The notes: a model not told the origin generated them from the sequence alone. Counted from the stretch's first letter, positions 23,801-37,600 are shown. The stretch: DNA of 64,000 bases from Motacilla alba alba (GCF_015832195.1 NC_052017.1:50545652-50609651), one strand, 5' to 3'. Translations and numbers: made by a program.

Positions 23801-26800
23801 TCAGTGACCACATCTTCTGGCTAAAAACTGAGCAGTAAGACAGAAGGACATGAACTAACAGAGCAGAAAATTATCTATGGCATTATAAAGATTATTGGAA
23901 CATGACAGAGGAGCTATTGTGGGGATAAAGCATGCACTGAAGAGGTGTTGCTTTGAAAACAGAAATAGAAGCTAAAGCAGCAGGTTAAGACACACATTTA
24001 TAAAAGGGCTATTAAGAGTTAGGAGGGAAAGCATGATCTTTGTAGCTGAAAAAAACATCATGCTCCCCATTTTGTGTCTTCAGAATATGTTCAACACTAT
24101 TCATGAAAATGCTCATGCCTTGTAAAAATGACAGAGATTTTGGATTTTGTAAGAGGAAGAAGTGTTCAGAGTTAGACAAATAGAATCAAATGATGCAACT
24201 TTTATCAGTGTGGCTTCATCTTTTCCTCCATTAGCAAGACCAGCACCAAAGGTCTGAAACCAATTTTAGTATTCATACTTGGAAAACCTGAATAAAGTGA
24301 AGATTGACAAAAAAATATGTGCTTTATAATCTGGAGAAGTCATGTTTAAGGAAGGCCTAAAGGCTTCCAAAGAACCTATTGAGATGTTACTTTCCAGTCT
24401 ATACATATGTTTCACATGCAGAATATGTCTGCAAATTCCAGCTTTTTTTTTGGTTTTATCTTACCAGTATTTCAAAAATTGTTTCATGTAGCAGGTTGAG
24501 TTCATCTTCCCTTACTCAGACCATTATACAGCCACTGCAAAACACTTACTGTGTGAGAAAATCTGTAAACCTTTCTTCCCCGAGTAGAAAGACATAAAAT
24601 AATATGCAATAACCAAAACTGAACTGAGATATATTAGAAATGTATGAAAATTTTTGGTGTTTTTTTTCATAGATGGTAACTGTCCATTGGAAATCTTAAG
24701 ATATAAAGAACACTGTATTATTATTGAACACCTCTGTAACAGAGGTACTGTACCACAACTGAAAATTTGGGACCTTGAGGCAGGAACCTCTGTGGCCATT
24801 GAGATGCAGAAAGTTATGTTAAATTATTACAATAAGTCCTCATGTCTCTGTTTCTGTATATGTGGACTGTGACAGCAGACACAACAGAACCCTATGGACC
24901 CCTTCAGGGATAATGACCTATTTAGCCATAGTGTTTCCCAGGAATTTTCACAAAGGAAAAGCAGATGAGGAGTTGCAGGTATGTTGGCAGCATTTGCTGC
25001 TTTTCTCTCTGCTCTGGGAAATTTTTTTATTTTTTTTTTTAACACGAGAAAGTTTATTTCCTTTATGAAAAGAGTAAAAGAGCCTTTTGAAAGACTTAAA
25101 TCAGAACTACAAGGACGACTTATGCACAAGTGAGAAGAAAAGAAATAATATAGAATAGATAATACTGAAAAGAAAAGATAGGAGTCAGAACTCCCAGGTT
25201 TAGGTGAGAACTCCAAAGAGAAAATGTGGGGAAAAAAGTCTGTAACAAAAGATGACAGAAGTCTTTGCATTCATATAAACGCAAGAAGCAGTTGCAAATT
25301 GGCTCAAGGTAACTTTTTTATAGAATCTAAAAACTGACAATGATAAAACTGACAAACTCCTCATTAGAGTTCTAATTGCCCTTAAAAAAATTATATCAAT
25401 ACAGTAAATGAACTCCTAAATGCTTGAAGATGCCTTTTGTTGTTTTTCTCCTTTTTCAGAATTATAAAAATAGCTGCTCCAAATCAGCATTGGTGGCTCT
25501 TGCTCACAGATGCGTTCTTTGCTGTTGTAACTAAAACCAGCAGTTTGACTAAAATTGACACTGATTTATTAATTTACCAGATCAGAGGAAGGTCAGTAAT
25601 AACTTGTCCTCTTCCTCCTTTATATTATCTTCAAGTTTACAGCCATGTCTCACAGAGATTTTCACTACATTAACTATATATTATGGTCTTGGTAAGAAAT
25701 CCATTTAATTCTGCAAGAGATTTTCCTCTTGTTACTGTTGGATCAAGCTGAGCTGGACTTTGCAGAAATGTCATTTGGTGTATGTCCATACCATAAGCCA
25801 TACTGTGCTCTATTCTGTGAAAGTATTCTAAATGTTTCTTGAGCACAGGAATGTCTAAATCCACAAATTTATCTAAGAGAGAACATTTCCTGGAAATATT
25901 TTATGGTTGGAAATACAGGAAACAAAATATTCTGTATCTGTATATTTCATTAAAAAAATTAGTTAGAACCCTCCTTCTGTTAGAATATGATCCCTTTCCT
26001 GCTATTTAAATACTCAACCATAAAACTGGCTAAATATAGCTAAACACATTTTTTTGTGTGTTTAAAAATTCCAAAAGTGAAAGTTTACAAAATTTCAAAG
26101 AAAAAGTGTACAGCTGACCACTCACCTGCTAAAATGTGTGACATTTACTATTAGGTGTTGATATTACATGCTAGGATGTGCAATAAATGTTGTCATGGAA
26201 CATTAGTGTGCATTTTTGTAACATGATCAGGCATATACCAGCTACTTGACGATAGACGACAGAAACAAGCAAGTTGATCTCACTGTGAATGTGCCAAGTA
26301 ATGAGAAAATAGCTGCACGATCTTTGGGGGAAAAAAAATGGCAAGTATCTCGGCTCCCAGAACAATTAATTTGGTCCATGATTTCCTCTTGAACCATAGT
26401 AGATGGTTGCAGAGGAAAAAATAAATAGCATGTTGGCTGAGATGGTAAATTTTTGCAAAATAGATTTGTTTCAGAAACACCAAGCTGGCCAGTCCTGTGC
26501 TTGCAATGGTCCAGGAACATCCATACTATAGAGGACAATATTAGACATAATGATTGCTATGTTTGTGGGGCTAAATATGTGGCAAATGTCTAGTGAATAC
26601 AACATCTTCTCAGAAAATAACAGTAATAATGCTGATACACGTAGGAGTTCTAGATAGAGGTGGAAAAAGAGAAAGACACAGACAGAAGACTAGTATTACA
26701 TTCTTTCTGCAATATCCTGCGCATAACAGAAACAGCATCTTGGGTGGATACCACACAAAAGACTGGTAATTCCCTCTGTGTATGTTTCTTCTGAATTCAT

Positions 26801-28779
26801 ATTGACCTCTCCAAAAATTTTCAGGTCAGATCATGAACAAACATTGGTATCACAGCTATAACTCTTCAGCATGTGAGGATATCTCAACTTGGATTCTTCT
26901 TCAAAGTGTAAGTCTTATCTCTGCACACCTGTAGCATCTTCACTGACAATTAGCTGATACTTTGAGAGAAAACATTTCAAGAATACTTCCTGCAAAATCT
27001 GCAAGCAGTTGTTTAAAAACCAACACCAGATGGGCACCATGAGCATTCCATATTAGCATGCCGTGGTTTTTTATGACTCCTTTTGCTTTGTGTGTTGGTA
27101 CAACCATAAAAGATTATTCTATAAATGTGACTAATTCAAGAGCTCATTATTCTACACACAAGCTCAGTGTTGTTCTCCATTTGTATAATATACTGAAGGT
27201 GCAGCTCTGCCTTTCATGAGAATTGGTTTGGCTGTTGGATCCAGAAAGAACACTGACCACTTTTTATAAGCTTACTTTTTCAGGAAACACTAGAAAAAAT
27301 CCAGTAACAAGGTTTCTTAGTTACTCTCTGCTTATGACAAATGTCAAGAAAGCAGTTTCCCATCAGAACAAATGAGTTAATGAGTTAACTTGGACTGGGA
27401 ATGAGAGCAAGCCAGCCCCTACTCTCTCCTGAACTCCACTCAGAGTGGAGTGGTCTCCAAGGTTTACATCATACTTCCCAGGATCTCTTCCAATTTTGAT
27501 TTATTATCCTAAGAAATAGAGATTGATATTTGATTAGCCTATTTTAATATATCTTTCTGATGACTGATATACCAATGAATGAATCTTTCTGCAAAAAATC
27601 CACAGAAAATACTCACCTCACATTTATGACAGTGTTCATGTCCATACCACAGACAATTTTTTAAAAAGAGACAACAGAATGTATCTTGTCAGAGGCAACC
27701 TCAGTTAACTTCCATTTCATTTTGATGTGCACTTATTACCATAGTAATGAGCATTTCAGAGATCCCCAAGACTCCTTGGATGTGATAAAACTTCTTTACT
27801 TATTGTCAGAGGAAGCACTGATGCCCACAAATGAGAATCTTTGAAATATTATGCTTCAGACTGTCAATGTTTGATGACCATCAGTGAAGTTCTTCTTTTT
27901 GCAGAAAGAGCACTTATCATTTTGGAATCTTTATATAGACTGAGATTTGGTCTGACTAGAAAGCTGGACAACTGATCTTTCCTCATAATGTTTTTAAAGG
28001 TTGAGCTCCTGATTGTATTGACAACAATCATCATCCTAATGATGAAAACCAACATTTGGATTATTACTGTAATAAAACTTTTCTTAGAGTGTAGTGATTC
28101 TGGTTCGGTGGCCTCTTTTTATACAATTTCAAATGATAAATTTGGCTCAAGAAAAAGATGGTGCCAAAAACCAAAACCAAAACAATTATACAACTTGTCA
28201 TTGAGAACATCACCAGTTAGAATGCTCAGTGATGCAGAGCAACCGAGCAATATAAGCAGTGATGTCCTCATCAGATTGTAAATTTCACCTGTGAAATTGA
28301 AATCTCTAGACATTGATAGATAGGGCAGACATGAAATGCATCTTTGGCAAGGCTATGACTTCATCCCATGGCCTTTACTTACAGTATCTGATTTGCCTAT
28401 CTTATTAACAATTATCTTGCTCAGAGAGAAGAGAGAGGACAGTCTGTTCAGGGGCTTGTCTCTTGTTTGCCTTAAGATAATGTGATCGTCTTTCAAAATA
28501 AGAATATCTAATTCAGGTTGAATAACTTCAGCCTATCCCTATGACTGCCATCTTAGATAGCAAGCAAGCAGGTACATTAATTTAGATTCTTCAGTGGCAA
28601 CTGTTTTATCTCAAGCCTCTAAAGTCACAGTCAAGATCATTCTGTACTGTTCCTTGGAGTGGCTCCAGAAGTTCTGCTGCTTGTCAGCATCAGCATGTAA
28701 ACTTTTTCACCAGAAATCTGAGGGCATAGTTATGAAGCACAGTTCCTGGGGTCTTGACTGTACTAAAACATCTTGACCA
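20871..28779. other. Long AT-rich stretch without recognised genes
   Basis: Nearly 8 kb lack a recognisable gene or dispersed repeat. It includes the longest open frame in the window (147 codons, minus, 24827-25270). That frame is dominated by Phe, Ser and Leu, caused by a purine-rich plus strand, and shows no domain. A 21-bp direct repeat lies at 22226-22275. A GC-richer patch at about 23220-23500 keeps two plus frames open near 80 codons but matches nothing I know. Confidence 0.5.
22226..22275. repeat. 21-bp direct repeat, 29-bp period
   Basis: AACTACAAATATTCTTAGTGC occurs exactly at 22226-22246 and 22255-22275, separated by 8 bases. Confidence 0.9.
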
Positions 28780-29140
28780 ACCCAACTTAGGGCTTCTATC
28801 CCCACTCAGCACAGACGGGGTGCAGGGCTCTGGGCCTTCAGTGCCAGTCTAAACTATGTCATGGGAGCTCCTGTGCCCAGCTCAACCACCGTGTTGGTGC
28901 TGACCCTGATGTGCAGAATGGCTTCCTGGCTCACCTTGAACCCGTGCCTTCACTAAGGCACTGCCTGTTGATCACTGAACTGTGTCTGACACTGGCTATG
29001 ATTGCTGGACCTGATTCTGCTTCAACCTGCCAATTATAACTCCCTGGCTTGATCTTGAACCTGCCTGATTGCCACAAACTTGCCTGGCAATCTGGAATCT
29101 TGACTGAGCCTGGCTTCGTGTCTGGGATTGCAAGATCTGA
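28780..29140. repeat. Internally repetitive CT-rich island, unknown family
   Basis: Against an AT-rich background this ~360-bp block is near balanced in GC and repeats short words: CCTGGCTT, TTGAACC, CTTGAACCTGCC, GCCTGGCAATCTGG. Spacing is irregular, about 20-50 bp, as in an old degenerate minisatellite or part of an LTR. Minus-strand frames of 90 and 73 codons cross it but look incidental. I do not recognise the family. Confidence 0.35.
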
Positions 29141-32028
29141 ATTGAAAGATATAGCACACTGTAGCAACAAGCAGTTCCACATCTTACATACCAAATGAAA
29201 CAAAAAAATATTATCAAAAAATTTCTACATTAAGCCCATCACTTCCATAGCACACGCATTTTTAATGCAGATGACCAGTTATGATTAAAAACCTCCAAGT
29301 GAATCTTCTGCTTTCCTAAGTAAAATATTTATGGGAATTACTGCTCTTATCTTTACAGGCTTGTTGGGTACATCTGTGTATCCCTAGTGAATATAGCTGG
29401 TGTGAAGTCCCAACTATTGGATTTTGTTATGACCTTTTGTTTTGTCAGAGTAAAGGAATAATGACTATAAAAACTGGTTTCCCTGTGTGACTGCCTGTAG
29501 GTGGTGGTCACCTTTTAATATTCTTTTCGATAAAGTAAACAAATCCATTTTCTTTAGTGCCTCAGTATAAAAGAACAATAGTGCTCTTGATTGTTGTGAA
29601 GAATTTTTAATATAAATTAAATGGATGATAATAATAACAATATAATGAAGAGCTGGTCGGAAGGTCAGAGTAAAGGGATGGAAAGTTACCAGCAGAAAGA
29701 ACCGAAGCAGTGTCTATAAAAAGCCTTATTTTTTAACACTTAATTTCTGAGCCTCTTATTTGGTTTCACAATTTTTTAAGGGTATTTTAATATTGCAATG
29801 AAGTTCTATTTCTCATCTCCCATTATATTTCACTATTAATCAGGTTTGGGCAAAGGAAAAACAGTGATATATAAAACTGTAAAGGAAGTGAATTCAGTGG
29901 TAGTATTTGATGTTTCATTTTCTTCACATATCCTTTATAAAGTTCCCAACCATTCTTGAGGTAGTGTATAATTAATCACACCAAGTTCTATAGTAAGAAC
30001 ACAGCTTTTTCCAGACCATATTAGATTATCTAATAGGTCTGATGCCAGAAAGCACTCATGAGTAGTGACCAGTCTGAAATATTTTAAAACAAAGAGGAAA
30101 AAGTCCAATATAGAGTGATGACTGTGGCATAAAACATTCTCAAGGAAAGAAATGCAGCCGTATGCCAATTCAAGGCCTTGTAAATTCTTCTCAGTAAGAG
30201 CTGAATTCTGCATATGCAGTTTGAGGCATCTTGAAAAGAGCATATTTCAGGAAAATTATTGAAAATTGGACCCACTCTTAACAATGCATTTTAAAAAATC
30301 CAAAATCAAAGTGGAACTTGACCTGTTCTTTGTGTTTGTCTGAATATTTGAAATGTGGACATTATTCTTAGATATTCCACTCATGCTTCTTAAAACACAG
30401 CTATAAAATAGCATTTAGCAGAGCTGGCCATGATTTTTTACATTTACTGTAAAGATCTTTCTGGGATTTTCAGGGAACTCTGTATTAGGATTCTCTCCTT
30501 TATGGTGAGAAACTTGGAAATTCTCAGCATAGTGAAAACAGAAGGAATTTGCTGGGCTACATCATACCCGAATGCAAACGAAATTCTTTCAATTCAAGGG
30601 AGTAAATTTTTTCCATCTATACCACGGATATAGTCAAAGACCATCAGTAATTACAATTAAATAAAGGAAACTATGGCCCTTATCACTGATTTGTCACAAA
30701 AGCAGTTTTCAGGACTAGATATAATGATAGACTACCATTTTAAATTGTGTTTCCTGCAAAATGAGTTTTTGCAGGAAAATCAGATCAGAAAAACAAACAC
30801 TAGGAGTCTGATTAAGTACCTTAATTTCATAGTTCTATCCTTCAGCAGGATGAAAGCACTTGCAATGTCCTCTTACATTCTTGCGTGCTTAAATTGCCTT
30901 CAGGTTTTTATATTATAGCAAGAAATAATTTCAGCTTAGTGTTTGGTTTGCTTCTTAAATAATATTTTAAATGCTGTTGGGATCTGTTACATATCTGTGA
31001 AACAGCCCCCACAAAAGGCAATTTAGTTTTTTCCTTCTCCTAAACTTTAAAAAAAAAAGAACTCAGTTAAATTGAGCTTTTGAGAGGATCAGAATACTAG
31101 TAAAGAAGAATACTACCTTATTGTTTCTGTTGCAAAATAGCAGCAAAGGCGTGGCCTTCTCTTCAGATTAAACAGATACAGAGTAGTTTCAGGTACATAC
31201 AGAGACTTATTTTCTTAGATACTTACCTAGGACAACTGAAAATTTTCAGAAAACAAGTCATTACTTCTGGAAAATACATTGATGGGAATGAAATAGAAAC
31301 ATCTTTAGAAGGCGCTTACACTTTTACTACTACAGTAGACTTAGAACACTGCATGAATCTCAAGAGACAACTGCCATTAGCCTCAACTTACAGACAGTAA
31401 GGACGATATGACAGCATAAAGGCTTGGAGTGATCTGCAAGAAGTTCACATTCTAGACAATTTCCTGAGTTTAGCTTCTTATTAGCTAAGTAATTCTTCCT
31501 TGACTGGTATTTTATTTTATTCCCTTTGACTGGTTCTTTAGAGATTCATAGCCTTTTCCCTTCCCTAAGATCAAAGATTTAATTTGGGATTTCTGAATTT
31601 GAGCTTAAGACATCACACCAATATTTTGAACTGAATTCATCATTTCCCAGCATGAATTTCTAAGTACAGGATGAATCTTACCCTTATGGAACCTTAAATT
31701 AACTGATCAAGGCTTTTTGTGGGGGGTAATGTAATTTTAAACTCAGTAAGTAAGAACAGTAAACCGTGGGACTTCAGTCTTGTACTCATTTATTTCCTTC
31801 TAATGTTAATTCTATCAGTGGAAACAAGCTTCACTCTTTCACCTGTATAAGCAGCTGCAGTTTGATGCTGGATACATCTGACTTTTTTCAGAGGCATATT
31901 TTTATAAAAAACCTTTCCGTATAGTCAAAAGAAAAGAAGCTATTATATGGCCTATATGGCCTTTTTATCACCCTTACTATTAGCTAGAAAAGTCTATGAA
32001 AACACATTTAAACAAAGTTTAGGTTGCT

Positions 32029-32032
<4 letters not shown>
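29141..32032. other. AT-rich stretch without recognised genes
   Basis: No gene or repeat family is seen. Open frames of up to 102 codons (minus, 29935-30243) have no recognisable features. A small direct repeat of TATATGGCC occurs near 31955-31975. Confidence 0.5.

Positions 32033-32064
<32 letters not shown>
32033..32064 (+). repeat. T32 homopolymer
   Basis: This uninterrupted run of 32 T is the longest homopolymer in the window. No LINE or processed-gene body is recognised on either side, so it is not evidently a retrotransposition poly(A) tail. Run length may be inaccurate in assembly. Confidence 0.95.
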
Positions 32065-32067
<3 letters not shown>

Positions 32068-32339
32068 GGACCATGTCATTCTAGCTTTGCACACCATTGC
32101 ATCAATGTGAAGCTGAACTGTGTTTCATTTGCTTTTGGGACTTAAAAAGAAGAGAATACTTCTCTTGTGTTCATGATAAAACTCTAGAGGTAGCTGTGAA
32201 GTGACAAACCAAGAGAGTAGTTCACTGAGTTGATTGGAAAACTGGACAGAGTCCTTTCAGGAGGGAAAGGATACATCTTCTTTAAGGGGTCATATCAGGT
32301 TGTGAGTACCAGTTAAATAGTAGATACAGTAATTCACAC

Positions 32340-32670
32340 CCTTCCATCCAAGGTTTTTGGATGTGTTGGGTGCCTTCCAGAAGACACTGTGTGTGAGGAC
32401 TTACCTTGAGCAGACCATGTCTGCTCCTCTAGCACTGCTCTCCAGGTCAGAGCAGCCCATATGTCAGTACCAGCGACTGCTGCAAGGGACTTTGATGGAG
32501 TTCCCCATGCCAGCCTGCACTGCACTGAGGTTAGGTCAGCCAGAGCACTCCAACCTAACAGGAAAAGCATATGGCTCTGGTTTTCACAGAAAATGAAATG
32601 CACCATGGCGTGGCACAGAGGAAGAGCTCTCTGTAAGCCAGTGCACAGCGTGGTGGGAAAACCCACATAG
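32340..32670. other. GC-richer island, unknown
   Basis: A ~330-bp block stands out from the AT-rich flank and keeps one minus frame (110 codons, 32334-32666) and two plus frames open. The proteins have no recognisable domain. Possible identities are a decayed retrocopy, an LTR piece or a conserved non-coding segment. I cannot choose among them. Confidence 0.25.
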
Positions 32671-33779
32671 GGTCATTCTGATGTGATATTAGAAAGCAGA
32701 ATTCTCAGCCTCTGAAGAATGTAAGGTTGACCTGTTATCTATATTACTCTTTATTCCATCTTACTAAATGGGATATTCCATTATCCCATTTCTTACTGAG
32801 ATTCAGAGAGAATGCTTCACTGTCTTTTTCTCTCTTTCTCCCACCACCTCAGCCCTCCCCGCAGCCAGTGCAGAACAACACTGAAGCTGATAACATCCTG
32901 CTCCTTCATTATTACAGGTTCTGAAAATGTTTGTCAGGTGGTAATCAGTCAGTAAGGATGAACTGTTAAGAGGTCTTGAACCAGCCCAGAGCTTAGACTG
33001 AAAGCAATAGGTGCTTGAGGGTAGGAGGAATGGCAGAAAGAAGATGTGGTGTGTGGAGGGAAGCCAGTGCTGGGTTTAAGGAATGGAACAGTAAGAGGGC
33101 TGCTCAGGTGAGAAGCTGCAAGATTTGGCATGCATTCAGCATTAAATTTAATACTTGTTCTATGGAATGGTGCTGCAGCCTAGTAAATCTGATTTTTGCC
33201 ATTGCCACAAAAAGGCCATGCGGTTCCTGCTGACTGACAGCATAGGGTTCAGGATTTCTTTGGTTTTGCCTTTGCCTGAGCAGGTAATACCTTGTAGAGC
33301 AGTGGACGACTAGTGCCCAGCTAGTTGTGAGCTTGATGTCTGAGAGTATATGATAAAAGTCTGAAAAACGCATGTAGTCACTGAGTAACAAAAATAGCCC
33401 TGAATGTTAACTGTGGCTGCAGGGAAGCCACTCTGTGATTTTTTTAGCTTTAGTTGGGAATCTGTGAAAAGAAACAGTGCAAAACCAGACTGTTTTAAGA
33501 AAATATTTCAAAGACCTACCTTTTCTAAAGGTTCACAGACATGAATACAGTGCTTCTCATGGTTATTGGATTGATCAAAGCCCTCTTCATGCAGGCTAAA
33601 ATTTGTTGCTTTGTACCTCTTAGATCCTACTTAAGGCTCTTAAGGCATATAAGGGATAAGTGTTGTACAAAGCCTCTACCGGCTTTCTGCAAAAGAATAA
33701 TTTTTAATAATAACATTGAAATAAGTCCTTCCTGAGCTCAGTTCATCCTACTTGAATCCCTCCTTGTCACTGTATCCTT
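32671..33779. other. Unannotated stretch
   Basis: Nothing recognised. Open frames of up to 95 codons (minus, 33104-33391) appear to be chance. Confidence 0.45.
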
Positions 33780-33910
33780 CAAGCTCCTTCATGAAAATGT
33801 CCTGTATCTCTAGCACTCATTTATGTTATTTGCTCCAATGACCTTACTTGACAACTTACTCCAAGTGTTTACTGCTCTTTGAACAAAGTAGCTCTGCCTG
33901 AATTCAGGTG
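33780..33910 (-). mobile_element. Possible ancient CR1/L2-like scrap
   Basis: The plus strand contains a block like GACAACTTACTCCAAGTG followed by TTACTGCTCTTTGAACAAAG. This resembles the reverse complement of the 3' region of old CR1/L2-type LINEs, where a 'not-separated, found as ...FFTE...' coding motif lies. Divergence is high, no reading frame survives, and I could be over-reading the resemblance. Confidence 0.28.
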
Positions 33911-36490
33911 CAGTTAAGCGATAATAGCATTGCTGCTCTGTTTTATGAGGCAATAAGGTGGTTCAGCTGAGTAGTTTATCCCAACAAGGGAACCAGAATA
34001 TTGCAAAGTAAAACACTCACATAGCTCTTTGGCCGCAAAATATGTTTGTAACCAAACACTTTAAACAAGGAGCAGCTTATTCAAGGCTACATCACAATTT
34101 ACAAGTATTTCCCTGTTGTACTTCTTAGGCAGACACCTCCCAAACTGCACGAGTCACTGAGCTTTTTGGTTCAGCAGAACTGCCTAATCTGCAGCAGCAA
34201 TTGGACCAGTGGATCTGGATCCTCTTCATCCACTATACTAGGTCAAAACCTCACTAAAACAGCTTAAAATATTTGTCCTACAGTCTTATTATTCTGAAAG
34301 AGGGGGGAAACATCTCGAACAATTAATGATAAGAGAGGGATCTGCATATTGAGACTATGGTTTTGAAAAATGAGAGATGAAGTTCCCTGCACACCTTGCC
34401 ATCCATACTTGTGTAAAAACCTACAAAAAGCACAGGGTGAAGGTGAAAGTAAATGTAACTGCATAATCTCTGTCAAAAATTGTAAGTGATATCTGAGACT
34501 GATATTTCTTTCAGTACCTATAAGGCATCAAAATCTGCCCAAATATTTGTTAAAATACCACGTTGCTGTATCAGCAGGGAAAACCTACTATCTTACCATG
34601 TCAGTAGGAAAAAAATCCTTCTCAGCATTTGTTACAGATGTCAAATAACTTATACATATTTTTAATCCCAAATCATGGTAGGTATGGATGTCTTCATTGT
34701 ATTTGAAAATAAAAGGCAAGGTACTTTGAGTTTGAATGTAAAACATGACTTTGCTGAATGAAGATGCGTAACTTCTAGATCACCATGCAAGAGATTTTAA
34801 CATTACTGTTTCAAATTAAATTAGCAATGTGATTGCATCAATACATTTTCAAATTTTAAATGAAATTATAAAGCACTCAGTGAAATCTGAATTAATTTAG
34901 TTTTTAATTCATTTTTGAACTTAACAAGAAGTTTCAGTCCACCTTTACTCTAATACAAGCAACAAAGGTTTCAATCTACATTCCTAGAAACCAATAACTA
35001 TAACAACAATTTTTCATTTGGTTTTGTTCAGAAGGCAATTCTGATAAATCTAGTAAACACCAAAGAGTATTTTATTAGAGTGTCAGGAAATAAAAATCAA
35101 TGAAGGAGATAACTCTGCTCACATGTCCACTCTCTGTCACTTTTATTTAAAACCCCAATTAATTTAATGATTATAATATTGATTGCTAACTTTTGAAATG
35201 TCATATTAGCCTTTTCAGTTCACACAGTGTATTTAATCAGAAAAAAATTTAACTGTTGCAAAAAGATACAGAGGATAAATTAGAAGATGAATCATCTCTT
35301 GCAGAATTTTGTGACATTTCATTATAAAATCCATACTTTGACTAAACTAAGCTGGTAACAAGGTTTATTATAAATTCAAAATCTAGCATAAAATTTTTAA
35401 GTGACCCTGGGATAATAAGTTTTCATTCTGAAACCATGTAAAACACAGGATTTTTGAACACTTGCAGAGTTTGTTCATTTGGACACCATGCTGTTCATTT
35501 GTTTGAGGTGTTTGCTGAGCCTCACCTCTAAAGCTGCAGTGAGAATAGATGTAGACTGAATAGTTTCAATTAAGAATTAAGACCAGTAGTCCCAGGACAT
35601 ATTTATTTCTCTTAGAGAGCATAGACACAGTAAAAGCTAAAGAATGAATTGTAATTAGAATTTTCAAAAGTGCGATAAACCATTAAGACCTCATGAGCTT
35701 TGCTTACAGGAGGTAAGGTTTAATTTGTACTGATTGAGGATCTTGTAGGTCCTCTGTAGTGTTTTGAGGCCTGAGGAAACTCAGAAGAAAAGGTGGCCAG
35801 CAAGAGTCATCATGTCCCAAATAATGCGTGAGAGATAGGGACACTAGCCTCTTGTTTCCTGAAGTTAGAAACTTTTTTTTTTATTAACATTAACTTTGCC
35901 ATGATTGTATCATGTCAAAGAGCCTTAATGAGTCTTGTTTATCACACCATAATCGTGAACTATATTGAAATTTGAAAGAATGCTATACTCAGTCCAGACT
36001 GACATCAGGGGTAAACTATTAAAAATGTTTCCTCTTATAACACCAAGCAGCAACTTTGCTAAATCCAAATCCCAGAGGTTATTCTCAGATCTAATATTAT
36101 TGCAACATATTGACCTATTTGTCAAAGTCCATAAGTGGGTGAGTGATCAGGGCTATTGAAATGTACTACATGTCTCTTTGCGGACTGGACTTTATTCCAC
36201 AGTGTCTAGAGCCATTACACAGATAAATCTCCTAGGGCTAATTGAAAGTTATATTGCCTATTTTAAAGAGGGAGAAAACTGAAGACAGGCTAATGGTCAA
36301 AAAGGAAAACCTGATCCAATTCAAATTTTATTACTATTACACTTTTAGTAGTAACAAAAAGTACACCCAGACATTTCTCTAATCCAGTGAGAAAACAAAT
36401 AGAAAAGTGTCCACAAGGTCAATAGCAGCTGAGTGAGTTTGACTTTTCAATCATTGTATACAATTTCTATTTAAGGTCTGACATGAAGGT
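33911..36490. other. AT-rich stretch, nothing recognised
   Basis: Very AT-rich, especially 34780-35420, with many ATTAA/TAATT words. It contains no supported gene, RNA or repeat. Confidence 0.5.
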
Positions 36491-37235
36491 TAAGAAAGTG
36501 ATCAAGAGTAGTCAACTTGGTTTTACAGAAAGAAATCCTGCTGATCAACCTGATAGCCTTCTAGAATGAGCTGACTGGTTTTGTGGAGGAGGAGTGAGCA
36601 GGGGATACTCTTTACCTTGACTTTGGTAGGGCATTTGACACTGTACGTCACAGCCTTCACATAGACGAACAGAAGTACAGGTTATGTTAACAAGTTAGGT
36701 TGATTGAGAAATTATTTAATGGCGCTCTGAAAGAATCAGTAGCATAAAGTAAAACTTTATGAGGATCCCTGTAGTATCCAGTAGTGACTAGCATAGTCAG
36801 TATTGACATTGTGATGGGATGAAATGCACACCCAGGAAGCGTGCTGAGGATATAAAACTGGGAGGAATGGCTGACATACCAGTGTGTTGTGCTGTCTTTC
36901 AGAAAAATCTGTACAGGCTAGAGCATTGAGCTCACAGGAATCACCTCAAGTTAAACAGAGAAATGCAGAATGCTGCATCTGGGGAGGAGGAATAACCCAA
37001 TTCACCAGCACATGTTGAGATCTGACCAGTTGGAAAGTAGCTTGGTAGAGATGAACCAGCCGGTTCTTGTACAAAAAAAACTGAACATGAGCCAGAAATA
37101 CATCCATGTGGCAAGGACCAAAAACACCCTGAGCTGTATCAGTAGGAAAAATGCCAGCAGTTTGAAGGAGGTGATCCCTCTGTTGTACTCATTACTGGAG
37201 GGGCCACATAAAGAGTTCTGTGCCCAGTTCTAGAT
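36491..37235 (+). mobile_element. CR1 LINE reverse-transcriptase fragment
   Basis: A plus-strand CR1 ORF2 segment. Translation in shifting frames shows the RT region with LYLDFGRAFDTV (family pattern YLDFSKAFDTV). Further along is a 3' palm/thumb-side stretch with MLHLGRRNNPIHQH, KLNMSQKY and PLLYSLLEGPHKEFCAQF, the equivalents of HLG-NNP, LNMSQQC and PLYSALVRPHLEYCVQF. The frame is interrupted by stops and indels, so the copy is inactive. The coding match stops abruptly at ~37233, where other sequence, including an inverted CR1 piece, intervenes before CR1 resumes at 37958. Confidence 0.85.
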
Positions 37236-37249
37236 GGCTGTAATGAATT

Positions 37250-37600
37250 TGACTGGCTGACCATTGTATATCAAGGAGTTAGTGAAATACATTATAGTTA
37301 ATTTGAGTATTCTCAGGCCCATGCTGGGCTGCATGACCAGTGTGGTCTTGGTCTTCAGACCTGTGCACTTTTTCCCACCATCCAGGTCATCAGTGACTGT
37401 GTTGAATAGGATAGCCTTCAGTGCAGTGTTGTGCTGCACAAACCCCATGGCTGCAGGACAAACTCCTCCAGCTCATTGTAATAGAGAATCTTCCAGGCAG
37501 CTCCTGCCTGGCCAGCAACCATACCACCTGCGTGTACTTGTATCTAAGAGAGTGGCAAGAAGTTGCCACATGAGCATCCTTTCTGTTTGACACTGAGAAT
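37250..37600 (-). mobile_element. Inverted CR1 reverse-transcriptase fragment
   Basis: On the minus strand, translation around 37360-37440 reads AILFNTVTDDLDGGKKCT. This corresponds to the CR1 RT motif in which LFNIFINDLD-G precedes the catalytic FADDTK box. The upstream part shows a decayed version of the usual GVPQGSVLGP segment in a different frame. It is diverged and frameshifted. Its orientation is opposite to the CR1 segments on both sides, so it is either a nested CR1 insertion or an inverted piece of the same copy. Confidence 0.6.

Noticed and set aside
24827..25270. Longest open frame in the window, 147 codons on the minus strand
   Set aside because: Composition is dominated by Phe, Ser, Leu and Cys because the plus strand is purine-rich. 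There is no domain, signal or splice context, and a purine/pyrimidine skew readily produces stop-poor frames.
32033..32064. T32 as the poly(A) tail of a minus-strand retrocopy
   Set aside because: No gene-like body is adjacent on the expected side and no target-site duplication was seen.
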